The notes under the pieces were generated by a model. That model searched no databases. It worked only from the letters and a program-made list of their open reading frames with translations, and was not told the DNA's origin. From NCBI GenBank assembly GCA_027297485.1, contig JAPUHZ010000373.1:1-5003 (forward strand): DNA of 5,003 bases, read 5' to 3'. The position numbers and the translations under genes are program-made. The DNA comes from Deltaproteobacteria bacterium. GTDB taxonomy: Bacteria; Desulfobacterota_B; Binatia; UBA9968. Position 1 is the stretch's first letter. Every line of letters starts with the position of its first letter. Shown piece by piece: positions 1-5,003 of this stretch.

Positions 1-1
1 C

Positions 2-148
2 TATCCCCTCCCGTCCGGTGAGCCTTTTGCGGGCGAGTATCACGAATACTATTGTCCGGGATGCGCTACTCAACTCCAAGTCGACCTCTATTGTCCCATG
101 CTCGGTGGTGAACCGATTCTATGGGATAGCCGGATCTACCAGGCCTGA
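2..148 (+). CDS. Acetone carboxylase gamma-subunit-like protein, C-terminal fragment (5' end outside window)
   Basis: Only the last 48 codons are inside the window; the frame is open from the left edge to TGA at 146-148. The fragment reads EYHEYYCPGCATQLQVD, then a second Cys in LYCP, and ends in GGEPILWD. This Cys-Pro-Gly-Cys knuckle close to the C-terminus matches the small zinc-binding gamma subunit of acetone carboxylase and its relatives in the acetophenone and hydantoinase-like carboxylase clusters. In that family the small subunit works with two large subunits of the HyuA/HyuB type in ATP-dependent ketone carboxylation, so those genes should lie just upstream. The stop is 6 bp before the next start, which implies cotranscription. 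The family call rests on a short tail; another small zinc-ribbon protein cannot be excluded. Confidence 0.6.
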   Translation, partial: YPLPSGEPFAGEYHEYYCPGCATQLQVDLYCPMLGGEPILWDSRIYQA

Positions 149-154
149 GGGATC

Positions 155-1357
155 ATGAGCCTCCGAGGAAAAGCCGTCATTGTCGGTATCGGAGAAACAC
201 CCGTCGATCGACTCGGCAGAAAGTCGGGCGAGCCGCGGAAATCAACGGCCGAGTATCTTGTTTGGGCGGCCAGGCTCGCCCTTGAAGATGCCGGCCTGAC
301 AAAAAAAGATTTTGACGGGCAGGGTCTTGCCGCTATCTACACGATCAATCATTCCCAACCTTTTTGGCCTGAGGAGGCAGCCAGCATTTTAGGGCTTACA
401 CCCTCCGTTCTCCTCGCAGGCGGAAACGGTGGGGCAAGCGCGGTCTCTTTGTTGGGACAGGCCACTGCGATGATAAGCTCTGGGCTCGTGGATCTCGTTT
501 TGTGCGTGGCGGCGGCGGCTCCCTTCAGTGAACCCCGGCGCGGCAGGGCGGAACCTGCGGATACCCGGGACTTCGAGATGCCGTTTGGCGTCATGGGACC
601 CAACAGCAAAATTTCCCTGGTTATGAGTCGCTACATGCATGAGTCTGGAATGACGACGGACCATTTCGGAAAGATCGCCGTTACCTCACGCACCCATGCC
701 GCTCTGAACCCCAATGCCTACCTAAAAAAAACCCTGACGCTCGAAGAATATAAAAATGCGCGCCTTATCTCTGACCCGATTCGCCTGTACGATTGCGTCT
801 TGGCGGCAAACGGCGGTAAAGCTTACATCCTCACCTCACCGCAACGAGCAAGGACACTTCGAAAGCCGTCCGTCTATTTGATCGGATGGGGTGAATGCCA
901 CAACTCGAGCGCCGGCCCTCGATTCCGTGCGAATCCACTGATTACCGGAATCCAGGAATCCGGCAGGACCGCCTTTGAAATGGCTGGCCTCTCTCACAAA
1001 GATATCAATTTTCTCGGCCTTTACGACGACTATGTGCCCATCATCATGCTCCAGATCGAAGATCTCGGTTTCTGCAAAAAGAACGACCGAGAATATTTTG
1101 AAAGGACCGACTTTACTTTTAAAGGAGATCTTCCTATCCAGACCGGAGGTGGAATGATCAATTGCGGCCAGCCCTCCACAACGGGAGGCATGCTCCATGT
1201 TATCGAGGCGGTACGTCAGCTCAGAGGTGATGGCGGCGCGCGCCAGGTCCCCGACGCAAGGTTTGGTCTCGTGACCGGTCTTGGGGCGGTGAATTACGGG
1301 AAAAACTTCGGCTGCACCGCCGCCGCAATTCTTGGAAAAGAGGTTGGACGTGGCTGA
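155..1357 (+). CDS. Thiolase-superfamily protein (SCP-x/Ltp2-like) lacking the catalytic cysteines
   Basis: The 400-residue protein has the full length and two-half layout of the SCP-x/lipid-transfer thiolase group. Landmarks are the N-terminal AVIVGIGETP (7-16), the Gly-rich turn AGGNGGASA (88-96), the mid-protein LYDCVLAANGG (211-221), LYDDY (289-293), GGGMINCGQPSTTGG (331-345), QLRG (355-358) and GLGAVNYG (375-382). In true thiolases these loops carry the nucleophilic Cys, the His of the GHP motif and a second Cys. Here they show Gly/Asn, Gln339 and Thr374-Gly375, so classical Claisen chemistry is unlikely. Cys-less members paired with a DUF35 protein, such as Ltp2 with ChsH2 in steroid side-chain degradation, act as acyl-CoA retro-aldolases and use tyrosines; Tyr290, Tyr293 and Tyr381 are candidates here. 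The ATG has a GAGGG at 147-151 close upstream. The stop overlaps the DUF35 start by 8 bp. The family is certain; reaction and substrate are inferred. Confidence 0.9.
   Translation: MSLRGKAVIVGIGETPVDRLGRKSGEPRKSTAEYLVWAARLALEDAGLTKKDFDGQGLAAIYTINHSQPFWPEEAASILGLTPSVLLAGGNGGASAVSLLGQATAMISSGLVDLVLCVAAAAPFSEPRRGRAEPADTRDFEMPFGVMGPNSKISLVMSRYMHESGMTTDHFGKIAVTSRTHAALNPNAYLKKTLTLEEYKNARLISDPIRLYDCVLAANGGKAYILTSPQRARTLRKPSVYLIGWGECHNSSAGPRFRANPLITGIQESGRTAFEMAGLSHKDINFLGLYDDYVPIIMLQIEDLGFCKKNDREYFERTDFTFKGDLPIQTGGGMINCGQPSTTGGMLHVIEAVRQLRGDGGARQVPDARFGLVTGLGAVNYGKNFGCTAAAILGKEVGRG
1338..1343 (+). promoter_or_regulatory. Ribosome binding site that decides the DUF35 gene start
   Basis: AAGAGG lies six bases before GTG at 1350, inside the end of the thiolase gene. 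An in-frame TTG at 1332 would extend the protein by six residues (MEKRLD) but would leave this site inside the coding region and has no comparable site of its own. The GTG start is therefore preferred. Confidence 0.55.
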
Positions 1358-1787
1358 GCCGGTGAGAGAAATTAAAAAACCCCTTCCTGAGATCACCCCT
1401 GTCACCCAACCCTTCTGGGAGGCGACAGCCAACGGAAAACTGGTCATGCAGCGCTGTTGCGACTGCCGCTCTTGGGTCTGGTGCCCCCGTCCCGCCTGCG
1501 TCGAGTGCGGCAGCGAGAAATTGGAGTGGACTCCGGTGAGCGGGCAGGGCCACGTCTTTGCCTTCACCGTAATCCGCGAACTAGTCGGCCATGCCCTGAG
1601 AGGGTTTGAAAAAGATATTCCCTACGTCGTTGCATGGATAGATCTGACAGAAGGTCCCAGGCTTTGCAGTAACATCGTAGGATGCCCCATCCACAAAGTT
1701 GAAATCGGGATGGCGGTTGAAGTAGTTTTCGAAAAAGTCGACCCGAAAATTTTCCTTCCCAAGTTCAAACCCAAGTCAAGTCATTAG
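1350..1787 (+). CDS. DUF35 zinc-ribbon/OB-fold protein, partner of the thiolase
   Basis: With the GTG start the protein has 145 residues, the usual length for this family. Residues 19-33 (TQPFWEATANGKLVM) form the N-terminal helix typical of DUF35 proteins. A rubredoxin-like zinc ribbon follows with Cys36, Cys39, Cys50 and Cys53 as likely ligands; Cys37 is an extra. The OB fold covers about 61-140 and opens with the family signature VSGQGHVFAFTVI (63-75). DUF35 proteins are encoded next to thiolase-like enzymes or fused to MaoC-type hydratases. They form a stable complex with the thiolase and contribute to the acyl-CoA site, as in ChsH2-Ltp2. The 8-bp overlap with the thiolase gene suggests translational coupling and a fixed subunit ratio. 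It has no membrane segment or signal peptide and should act in the cytosol. Confidence 0.88.
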   Translation: MAEPVREIKKPLPEITPVTQPFWEATANGKLVMQRCCDCRSWVWCPRPACVECGSEKLEWTPVSGQGHVFAFTVIRELVGHALRGFEKDIPYVVAWIDLTEGPRLCSNIVGCPIHKVEIGMAVEVVFEKVDPKIFLPKFKPKSSH

Positions 1788-1811
1788 TCGATCATAGAAG
1801 GGCCTAGACAC

Positions 1812-3074
1812 ATGCGTTTTTCTTTCTTCTACGGCTATGTGATCCTCGCCCTCTGCTTCACCAACATGGTCTTTATGCGTGGGGTTTCTGTGTCGTTCGG
1901 TGTCTTCTACGTCGCCTTGTTGGAAGAGTTTCCGTGGTCACACGAGCTCATCGCAAGCATTGCGTCGGTCAATGCTATGATCTATGCGCTGACTTCGCCG
2001 TTGATCGGGTGGGCATTTGACCGTTTGGGACCGCGAATCTTAATGCCGTTGGCTGGAACGCTCATTGGGGCTGGGCTTTTCCTCTCGGGTTTGAGCAATT
2101 CTTTCTGGCAGCTCTATATTTTCTACGGTATTTTGGCTGCGATGGGTCAAGCGGGTCTAGGCTTTGTCAGCCACAACGCGCTTATTTCCCGATGGTTTGT
2201 CCGTCGCCGCGGCGCGGCTATTGGCCTGGCGACGATGGGATTGGGACTAGGGGTCCTCATCATCGTGCCCCTGACTCAGATCTTGATATCACGATGGGGA
2301 TGGCGCTCAGCCTTTATGTTTTTAGGGGCTCTTGTCCTATTCGCAACCGTCCCTGCAAATGCAATCCTGCAGCGCCGCAGCCCCAAGGAGGTAGGACAGC
2401 TCCCTGATGGAGACACGGCCCCACCGGTCGATGACCCCGGCCCTCAGCCGAAAAGACCTCGCGGAGCGCATGAGTGGACATTGCGTTCTGCCTCACGTTC
2501 CTTCCCTTTTTGGGGCATCACCATAGGACACCTGGCCCTTGGCACAGGTCTTTTCATGATATACACCCACTTGGTGGTGTACCTCGTCGATCAGGGATTC
2601 GACAAGCTGGTCGCCGCATTTATTTTAGGACTCATAGGCTTTATGCGGATTGGCGGCACAGTTCTGTGGGGATTTGTCTCTGACCGTCTTGGGAGGGACA
2701 AGGCCTATGGAATCGCCACCCTAATCGCTCTGGCAGGAGTCGCCTGCTTAATTGGAATCGGCTCAAGTTCCCTGCCGTGGTTTGTCTATACCTTTGCAAT
2801 CTTATACGGAATCGGCCATAGCGCCGGGAACCCTACATATGGAGCCCTTATCGGGGATATCTTCGGCGGGAGTAAAGTGGGGACCATCTTTGGTTTTCTG
2901 GAGATCAGCTTTGGTTTGGGAATGGCATTTGGGGCCTGGCTTGGCGGCTATGCTTATGACCTTACAGGTTCTTACCGCTGGCCATTTTCTCTAGGGTTTG
3001 TTACCTTCACGATCTCTTACTTTGCAGTCCATTTTAGTCTTGCCTGGCACTTACGCAAGTCAGGCAAATTGTAG
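1812..3074 (+). CDS. MFS transporter, monocarboxylate/oxalate-formate antiporter type
   Basis: A 420-residue integral membrane protein with 12 predicted helices in two six-helix halves. Helices lie at about 6-32, 45-66, 77-94, 100-122, 135-156, 164-186, 231-257, 266-288, 298-317, 321-343, 357-380 and 390-413. The loop between helices 2 and 3 has the MFS motif A form GWAFDRLGPR (66-75), and it recurs between helices 8 and 9 as GFVSDRLGRDK (287-297), showing the internal duplication. SRWFVRRRGAAIGLATMG (126-143) is typical of carriers of monocarboxylates and related organic acids. The central cytoplasmic loop (187-230) is hydrophilic, with a Pro-rich stretch. GAAGGG-like GAAGG at 1797-1801 stands nine bases before the ATG. 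Its place in the operon points to import of the acid or ketone-derived acid used by the enzymes upstream; the actual substrate cannot be read from sequence. Confidence 0.88.
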   Translation: MRFSFFYGYVILALCFTNMVFMRGVSVSFGVFYVALLEEFPWSHELIASIASVNAMIYALTSPLIGWAFDRLGPRILMPLAGTLIGAGLFLSGLSNSFWQLYIFYGILAAMGQAGLGFVSHNALISRWFVRRRGAAIGLATMGLGLGVLIIVPLTQILISRWGWRSAFMFLGALVLFATVPANAILQRRSPKEVGQLPDGDTAPPVDDPGPQPKRPRGAHEWTLRSASRSFPFWGITIGHLALGTGLFMIYTHLVVYLVDQGFDKLVAAFILGLIGFMRIGGTVLWGFVSDRLGRDKAYGIATLIALAGVACLIGIGSSSLPWFVYTFAILYGIGHSAGNPTYGALIGDIFGGSKVGTIFGFLEISFGLGMAFGAWLGGYAYDLTGSYRWPFSLGFVTFTISYFAVHFSLAWHLRKSGKL

Positions 3075-3085
3075 AGAGTCTTCAA

Positions 3086-3841
3086 ATGATGCCGTTACAG
3101 GAATTTGTGGAAAGATTAAGACCGTGCCGTGACGTAGTCTTTTTCACCGGCGCGGGGATCAGCACGGAATCGGGCGTGCCTGATTTCCGAAGCCCGGGCG
3201 GGATTTGGACCAAATATACTCCGGTCTATTTCTCAGATTTTATGGACAGTGAAGCTGCCCGGATCCGTTACTGGAAAATGAAGAAAGAAACCCATGAACT
3301 CTACAAGAACGTACAACCCAATATAGGCCATTCCTCTATTCGAGAGTTTGAAAAGCGGGGACAGCTACTAGGACTGATCACTCAGAACGTCGATGGACTC
3401 CATGGCCTGGCCGGGGTTTCGGAGGAAAAGATTGTAGAGCTTCATGGGACGGACCGAAAGGTCACCTGTTTGGGTTGCGGAAAAGCTTTCGATGCTTACA
3501 AAGTCTACGACACTATTAGTGGAAACTTCACTCCCCCCGTCTGCGATAAATGCAGTGGCTTTCTCAAGCCCGCAACCATATCCTTCGGACAGCCGATGCC
3601 TGTTGAGGCTATGCAGCGTGCCCAGGAGTTGAGTAAAACTGCCAAGGTCTTCATCGTCATAGGTTCCTCTCTTCAAGTCCAGCCGGCCGCCTCTTTCCCA
3701 GTGATCGCCAAACAGAGCGGCGCCTTGCTGGCTATTATCAATCGGGAGGCAACACCGCTGGATTCATCGGCTGACTTCACCTTCCGGGGTGCGATCGGCG
3801 AATTCTTTGAAAAACTTAATCCATTGCTATCCGATGCCTGA
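3086..3841 (+). CDS. Sir2-family NAD-dependent protein deacylase (sirtuin)
   Basis: The 251-residue protein is a complete minimal sirtuin catalytic domain that removes acyl groups from lysines while consuming NAD. All hallmarks are present: TGAGIS (21-26) and GVPDFRS (30-36) for NAD binding, TQNVDGLH (99-106), the catalytic His120 in ELHGT, a zinc site with Cys128, Cys131, Cys153 and Cys156, KPATISFGQPMP (161-172), GSSLQVQPA (193-201) and INR (218-220) near the ribose site. There is no N-terminal extension or fused domain. GAGAG at 3074-3078 stands seven bases before the first ATG; a second ATG at 3089 would remove one residue. The gene starts 11 bp after the transporter stop, so it is probably cotranscribed. 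Sirtuins encoded beside acyl-CoA enzymes often reverse acylation of them; whether this one prefers acetyl or longer acyl groups is not evident. Function call is secure, target is inference. Confidence 0.95.
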   Translation: MMPLQEFVERLRPCRDVVFFTGAGISTESGVPDFRSPGGIWTKYTPVYFSDFMDSEAARIRYWKMKKETHELYKNVQPNIGHSSIREFEKRGQLLGLITQNVDGLHGLAGVSEEKIVELHGTDRKVTCLGCGKAFDAYKVYDTISGNFTPPVCDKCSGFLKPATISFGQPMPVEAMQRAQELSKTAKVFIVIGSSLQVQPAASFPVIAKQSGALLAIINREATPLDSSADFTFRGAIGEFFEKLNPLLSDA

Positions 3842-3942
3842 AAGCAAGGAGTCGTTTTTAGATAGACTGGTCCCTGTAGAGAGATAGACCGTTAAAAAGG
3901 CAGTATTTATCCGGAAAGTAATGCCTGGCAATTGTTTGGTAA

Positions 3943-3972
3943 TTGACTGATATTGCAGCTGAGTTTGATTAT
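3943..3972 (+). promoter_or_regulatory. Possible sigma-70-type promoter for the RDD locus
   Basis: TTGACT (3943-3948) matches five of six -35 consensus bases, and GATTAT (3967-3972) matches four of six -10 bases, with an 18-bp spacer. It sits in the 207-bp gap after the sirtuin gene, just upstream of a ribosome binding site. An inverted repeat, CAATT/AATTG around 3929-3945, touches the -35 box and could be an operator, but it is short and AT-rich. This rests on motif matching only. Confidence 0.3.
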
Positions 3973-3977
3973 AGATG

Positions 3978-3983
3978 AAGGAG
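3978..3983 (+). promoter_or_regulatory. Strong ribosome binding site ahead of a 19-codon ORF
   Basis: AAGGAG is the best Shine-Dalgarno match in this half of the window and stands nine bases before ATG at 3993. No comparable site precedes the RDD start at 4049, so ribosomes for this locus probably load here. Confidence 0.4.
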
Positions 3984-3992
3984 AAATCTTGC

Positions 3993-4052
3993 ATGACAGG
4001 CCTTATTCTCCCTAGCAGAGCTCATTCAATAGTTTTGTGTTATTACAGATGA
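3993..4052 (+). CDS. Possible 19-residue leader peptide overlapping the RDD start
   Basis: ATG at 3993 opens a 19-codon frame (MTGLILPSRAHSIVLCYYR) that ends at TGA 4050-4052. Its stop shares bases with the RDD ATG at 4049 in the form ATGA, the usual arrangement for translational coupling. The AAGGAG upstream supports initiation. The peptide resembles nothing I recognise and has no run of one amino acid that would suggest attenuation. Alternatively, it could be the original N-terminus of the RDD protein, separated by a further frameshift: the phase change has the same direction as the two seen later in the gene. Evidence is limited to site, length and overlap. Confidence 0.3.
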   Translation: MTGLILPSRAHSIVLCYYR

Positions 4053-4537
4053 AAACGATAGAGGTGCTTATATCCTCGCGCTGTCGCCGAACACTTGCGT
4101 TCGCAATCGATTTTCTAGTTTTCCACTTCATAGCCGTTGTTGTCACTATTTCGGCATTAGACAGGTGGAATGATCTCGGACATTCGAATGGCGCCCTACT
4201 TGCTTTTGCCTGGTTTTGCCTTCTTACACTTTATCTCAGTAAAGACGGAGTCGGTGGAGTAAGTCTAGGTCGATTCGCCGTTGGAATAGCGGTAAGAGAC
4301 GCCGGCAATTCGGCAGATGTTCCATCCCTGGGAAGGCTCGCAGTCCGAAATCTCCTGTTGTTACTGGCGTCTATTGAATTCTTTGCCCTCTTGTCCAGTA
4401 AAACACGCCAGCGGTTAGGTGACCGAATCGCCAAGACTATAGTCATACGCTCTGGTGCATCCCCTTGGCATTGCTTTGTTGCTGCGTTCGCAACCCTTGT
4501 TGGTGCGCGGTTATGTTCAACGGGTACTGGTTCGTGA
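4049..4537 (+). CDS. RDD-family membrane protein (readable N-terminal part of a probably broken gene)
   Basis: From ATG 4049 the frame gives 162 residues. The RDD domain is clear: RRTLAFAID (13-21) with the Arg and Asp of the first helix, SKDGVGGVSLGR (64-75), the following VGIAVRDA (78-85), LGRLAVRN (94-101) and QRLGDRIAKTIVIR (121-134). Hydrophobic segments lie at about 15-37, 48-66, 100-116 and 139-155. RDD proteins are inner-membrane proteins of mostly unknown role; some have been linked to ion exchange. The start lacks its own ribosome binding site and overlaps the leader ORF; a GTG at 4037 would add four residues without improving this. The last residues (about 156-162) look like out-of-frame sequence, because family-like sequence resumes in another frame from about 4516. 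The RDD call is firm; whether the product is functional is not. Confidence 0.75.
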   Translation: MKTIEVLISSRCRRTLAFAIDFLVFHFIAVVVTISALDRWNDLGHSNGALLAFAWFCLLTLYLSKDGVGGVSLGRFAVGIAVRDAGNSADVPSLGRLAVRNLLLLLASIEFFALLSSKTRQRLGDRIAKTIVIRSGASPWHCFVAAFATLVGARLCSTGTGS

Positions 4538-4793
4538 GCCTTAGAAACTCAGCAGCTCACGCAACGGCAGTTGCGCACTTGCAGAGCTTGCCGGAAGTTC
4601 CAGCTCGGATTGGAGAAAATATAAGGACTGGCCCTCTCCCATGGGGTATAAGCGGGTTTTCACGAAAGGCTATGGTGTGATGGGTCTCTCGCTTAGACTT
4701 CGTGGTTCTAAGGCTGACTTGGTAGCAGTGATGAAGCTAAAGAAAGAACCTGGCCAATCTTGGCAGGTCGTTCAAATCCACCTTCCGCCGTGA
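4514..4793 (+). pseudogene. Frameshifted C-terminal extension of the RDD gene, Coa1-like domain remnant
   Basis: Two further frames continue the RDD protein. The first (codons in phase with 4516) reads FNGYWFVSLRN, then NSAAHATAVAHLQSLPEV, ARIGENI and GPLPWGISGFSRK before TGA at 4678-4680. The second (in phase with 4641) reads GYGVMGLSLRLRGSKADLV, then MKLKKEPGQSWQVVQI, and ends at TGA 4791-4793. Joined, they give a membrane exit, an Ala-rich helix followed by a proline-valine turn, an IG-x-x-I step, a glycine-rich turn, a beta strand, a GSK turn and a closing strand with Trp. That order resembles the Coa1-type domain found after membrane segments in other bacterial proteins. The shifts fall near 4490-4525 and near 4660-4670, and each equals loss of one base. 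Decay is the likely reading; assembly errors are possible. The domain name is from memory of the family pattern. Confidence 0.55.
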
Positions 4794-4806
4794 ATACTTG
4801 TTCACC

Positions 4807-4846
4807 CAAAATTTTGCTCAACCGCTACGGTTGCAGCAGAATTTTG
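4807..4846. terminator. Bidirectional hairpin terminator between convergent genes
   Basis: An 18-pair inverted repeat: outer arms CAAAATTTTGCT (4807-4818) and AGCAGAATTTTG (4835-4846), inner arms CAACCG (4819-4824) and CGGTTG (4828-4833), loop CTA and one bulged C at 4834. One pair is T-G at 4814/4839, a wobble in plus-strand RNA and a mismatch in minus-strand RNA. Each strand has an A-run before and a T-run after the core, as expected of a factor-independent terminator working in both directions. It lies 13 bp after the last plus-strand stop and covers the end of the minus-strand dehydrogenase gene. The T-runs have only four bases, so efficiency is uncertain. Confidence 0.72.
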
Positions 4847-5003
4847 CGCGTTCCCACTTTGGCCGCATGTGCGACAGCATCGAGTCCTTTGGTGAGTGGA
4901 TATACCTTCTCAATCAGCGGCGTCACCAAAACACTCTTTTCTGCCAAAGCCGGCAAAGCAGCCGGAAACGATCCGCAGCGAGAGCCGATTACTGTTATCT
5001 CGT
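4825..5003 (-). CDS. Zinc-type medium-chain dehydrogenase/reductase, C-terminal fragment (5' part outside window)
   Basis: Reading leftward from the window edge, 58 codons are open until TAG at 4827-4825. The tail reads EITVIGSRCGSFPAALPALA, then VTPLIEKVYPL, GLDAVAHAA and ends GTRKILLQP. This is the standard end of alcohol/threonine/sorbitol-dehydrogenase-like proteins: the last Rossmann strand with the GSRCG turn, the helix-strand leading to a 'plit..ypL' segment, and the closing G-x-x-K-x-x-L strand. NAD(P)-binding and zinc residues are outside the window, so substrate and cofactor cannot be judged. The gene is convergent to the RDD locus and belongs to a separate transcription unit. Its stop codon is in the loop of the terminator hairpin, so the coding end and the terminator stem are the same DNA. 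Confidence 0.85.
   Translation of the reverse strand, partial: EITVIGSRCGSFPAALPALAEKSVLVTPLIEKVYPLTKGLDAVAHAAKVGTRKILLQP

Noticed and set aside
1332..1349. TTG at 1332 as the start of the DUF35 gene
   Set aside because: It has no ribosome site; AAGAGG at 1338-1343 is correctly spaced for GTG at 1350, and the extra six residues are not needed by the family.
836..1567. A 243-codon open frame on the minus strand
   Set aside because: It lies opposite the thiolase and DUF35 genes, which have clear family motifs; the antisense product has no recognisable domain and looks like a shadow of their codon bias.
3867..3892. Terminator after the sirtuin gene (GGTC...GACC)
   Set aside because: The stem is only four pairs around a 14-base loop and is followed by purine-rich sequence rather than a T-run.
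4654..4660. GGGTTTT as a slippery site for programmed -1 frameshifting between the last two frames
   Set aside because: The incoming frame reads GGG TTT TCA, so the heptamer is not in the register needed for tandem slippage. No slippery site is evident at the first shift either.
4465..4680. A separate 71-residue plus-strand gene
   Set aside because: Its first 20 or so residues are the out-of-frame reading of the RDD tail, it has no ribosome site, and its useful part continues the RDD protein. It is better explained as one frame of a frameshifted gene.
4749..4767. Near-palindrome CCTGGCCAA-TC-TTGGCAGG as a terminator
   Set aside because: The loop is only two bases, no T-run follows and it lies within Coa1-like coding sequence before the stop; the hairpin at 4807-4846 is a much better candidate.
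1..5003. Transfer RNA, ribosomal RNA, CRISPR arrays, insertion sequences or phage genes
   Set aside because: No cloverleaf-like segment, spaced direct repeats, transposase motif or terminal inverted repeats were seen on either strand.

Overview
The window is a stretch of ordinary-looking bacterial chromosome of roughly balanced to mildly GC-rich composition. Five genes lie tightly packed on the plus strand, followed by a damaged membrane-protein locus and the tail of a convergent gene. The gene set (acetone-carboxylase-type subunit, cysteine-less thiolase with a DUF35 partner, MFS carrier, Sir2) is typical of metabolically versatile aerobic soil or sediment bacteria and their uncultured relatives. 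The sequence holds no marker that fixes a phylum, so the taxonomic guess is weak.

Positions 2-3841 look like one operon. It starts with the C-terminal 48 codons of a zinc-ribbon protein resembling the acetone carboxylase gamma subunit. After 6 bp comes a 400-residue thiolase-superfamily protein, whose stop overlaps the GTG start of a DUF35 zinc-ribbon/OB-fold protein. A 12-helix MFS transporter follows after 24 bp, and a Sir2-type NAD-dependent deacylase after 11 bp. The simplest reading is uptake and CoA-dependent breakdown of a ketone or carboxylic acid: the carrier imports it, an ATP-dependent carboxylase (large subunits expected upstream of the window) activates it, and the thiolase-DUF35 pair cleaves or condenses a C-C bond in an acyl-CoA. 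The deacylase may reverse acylation of the pathway's enzymes. The individual families are clear; the substrate and the joint pathway are inference.

Positions 3842-4048 are non-coding apart from a possible promoter and a 19-codon leader ORF with a good ribosome binding site, which overlaps the next start as ATGA. From 4049 an RDD-family membrane protein is readable. Its downstream sequence carries a recognisable C-terminal extension resembling a Coa1-type domain, but in two further reading frames, so the full-length gene appears broken by two frameshifts in the same direction.

At the right end, the last 58 codons of a zinc-type medium-chain dehydrogenase run in on the minus strand. A long hairpin at 4807-4846 separates the two convergent units, and the dehydrogenase stop codon lies exactly in its loop.
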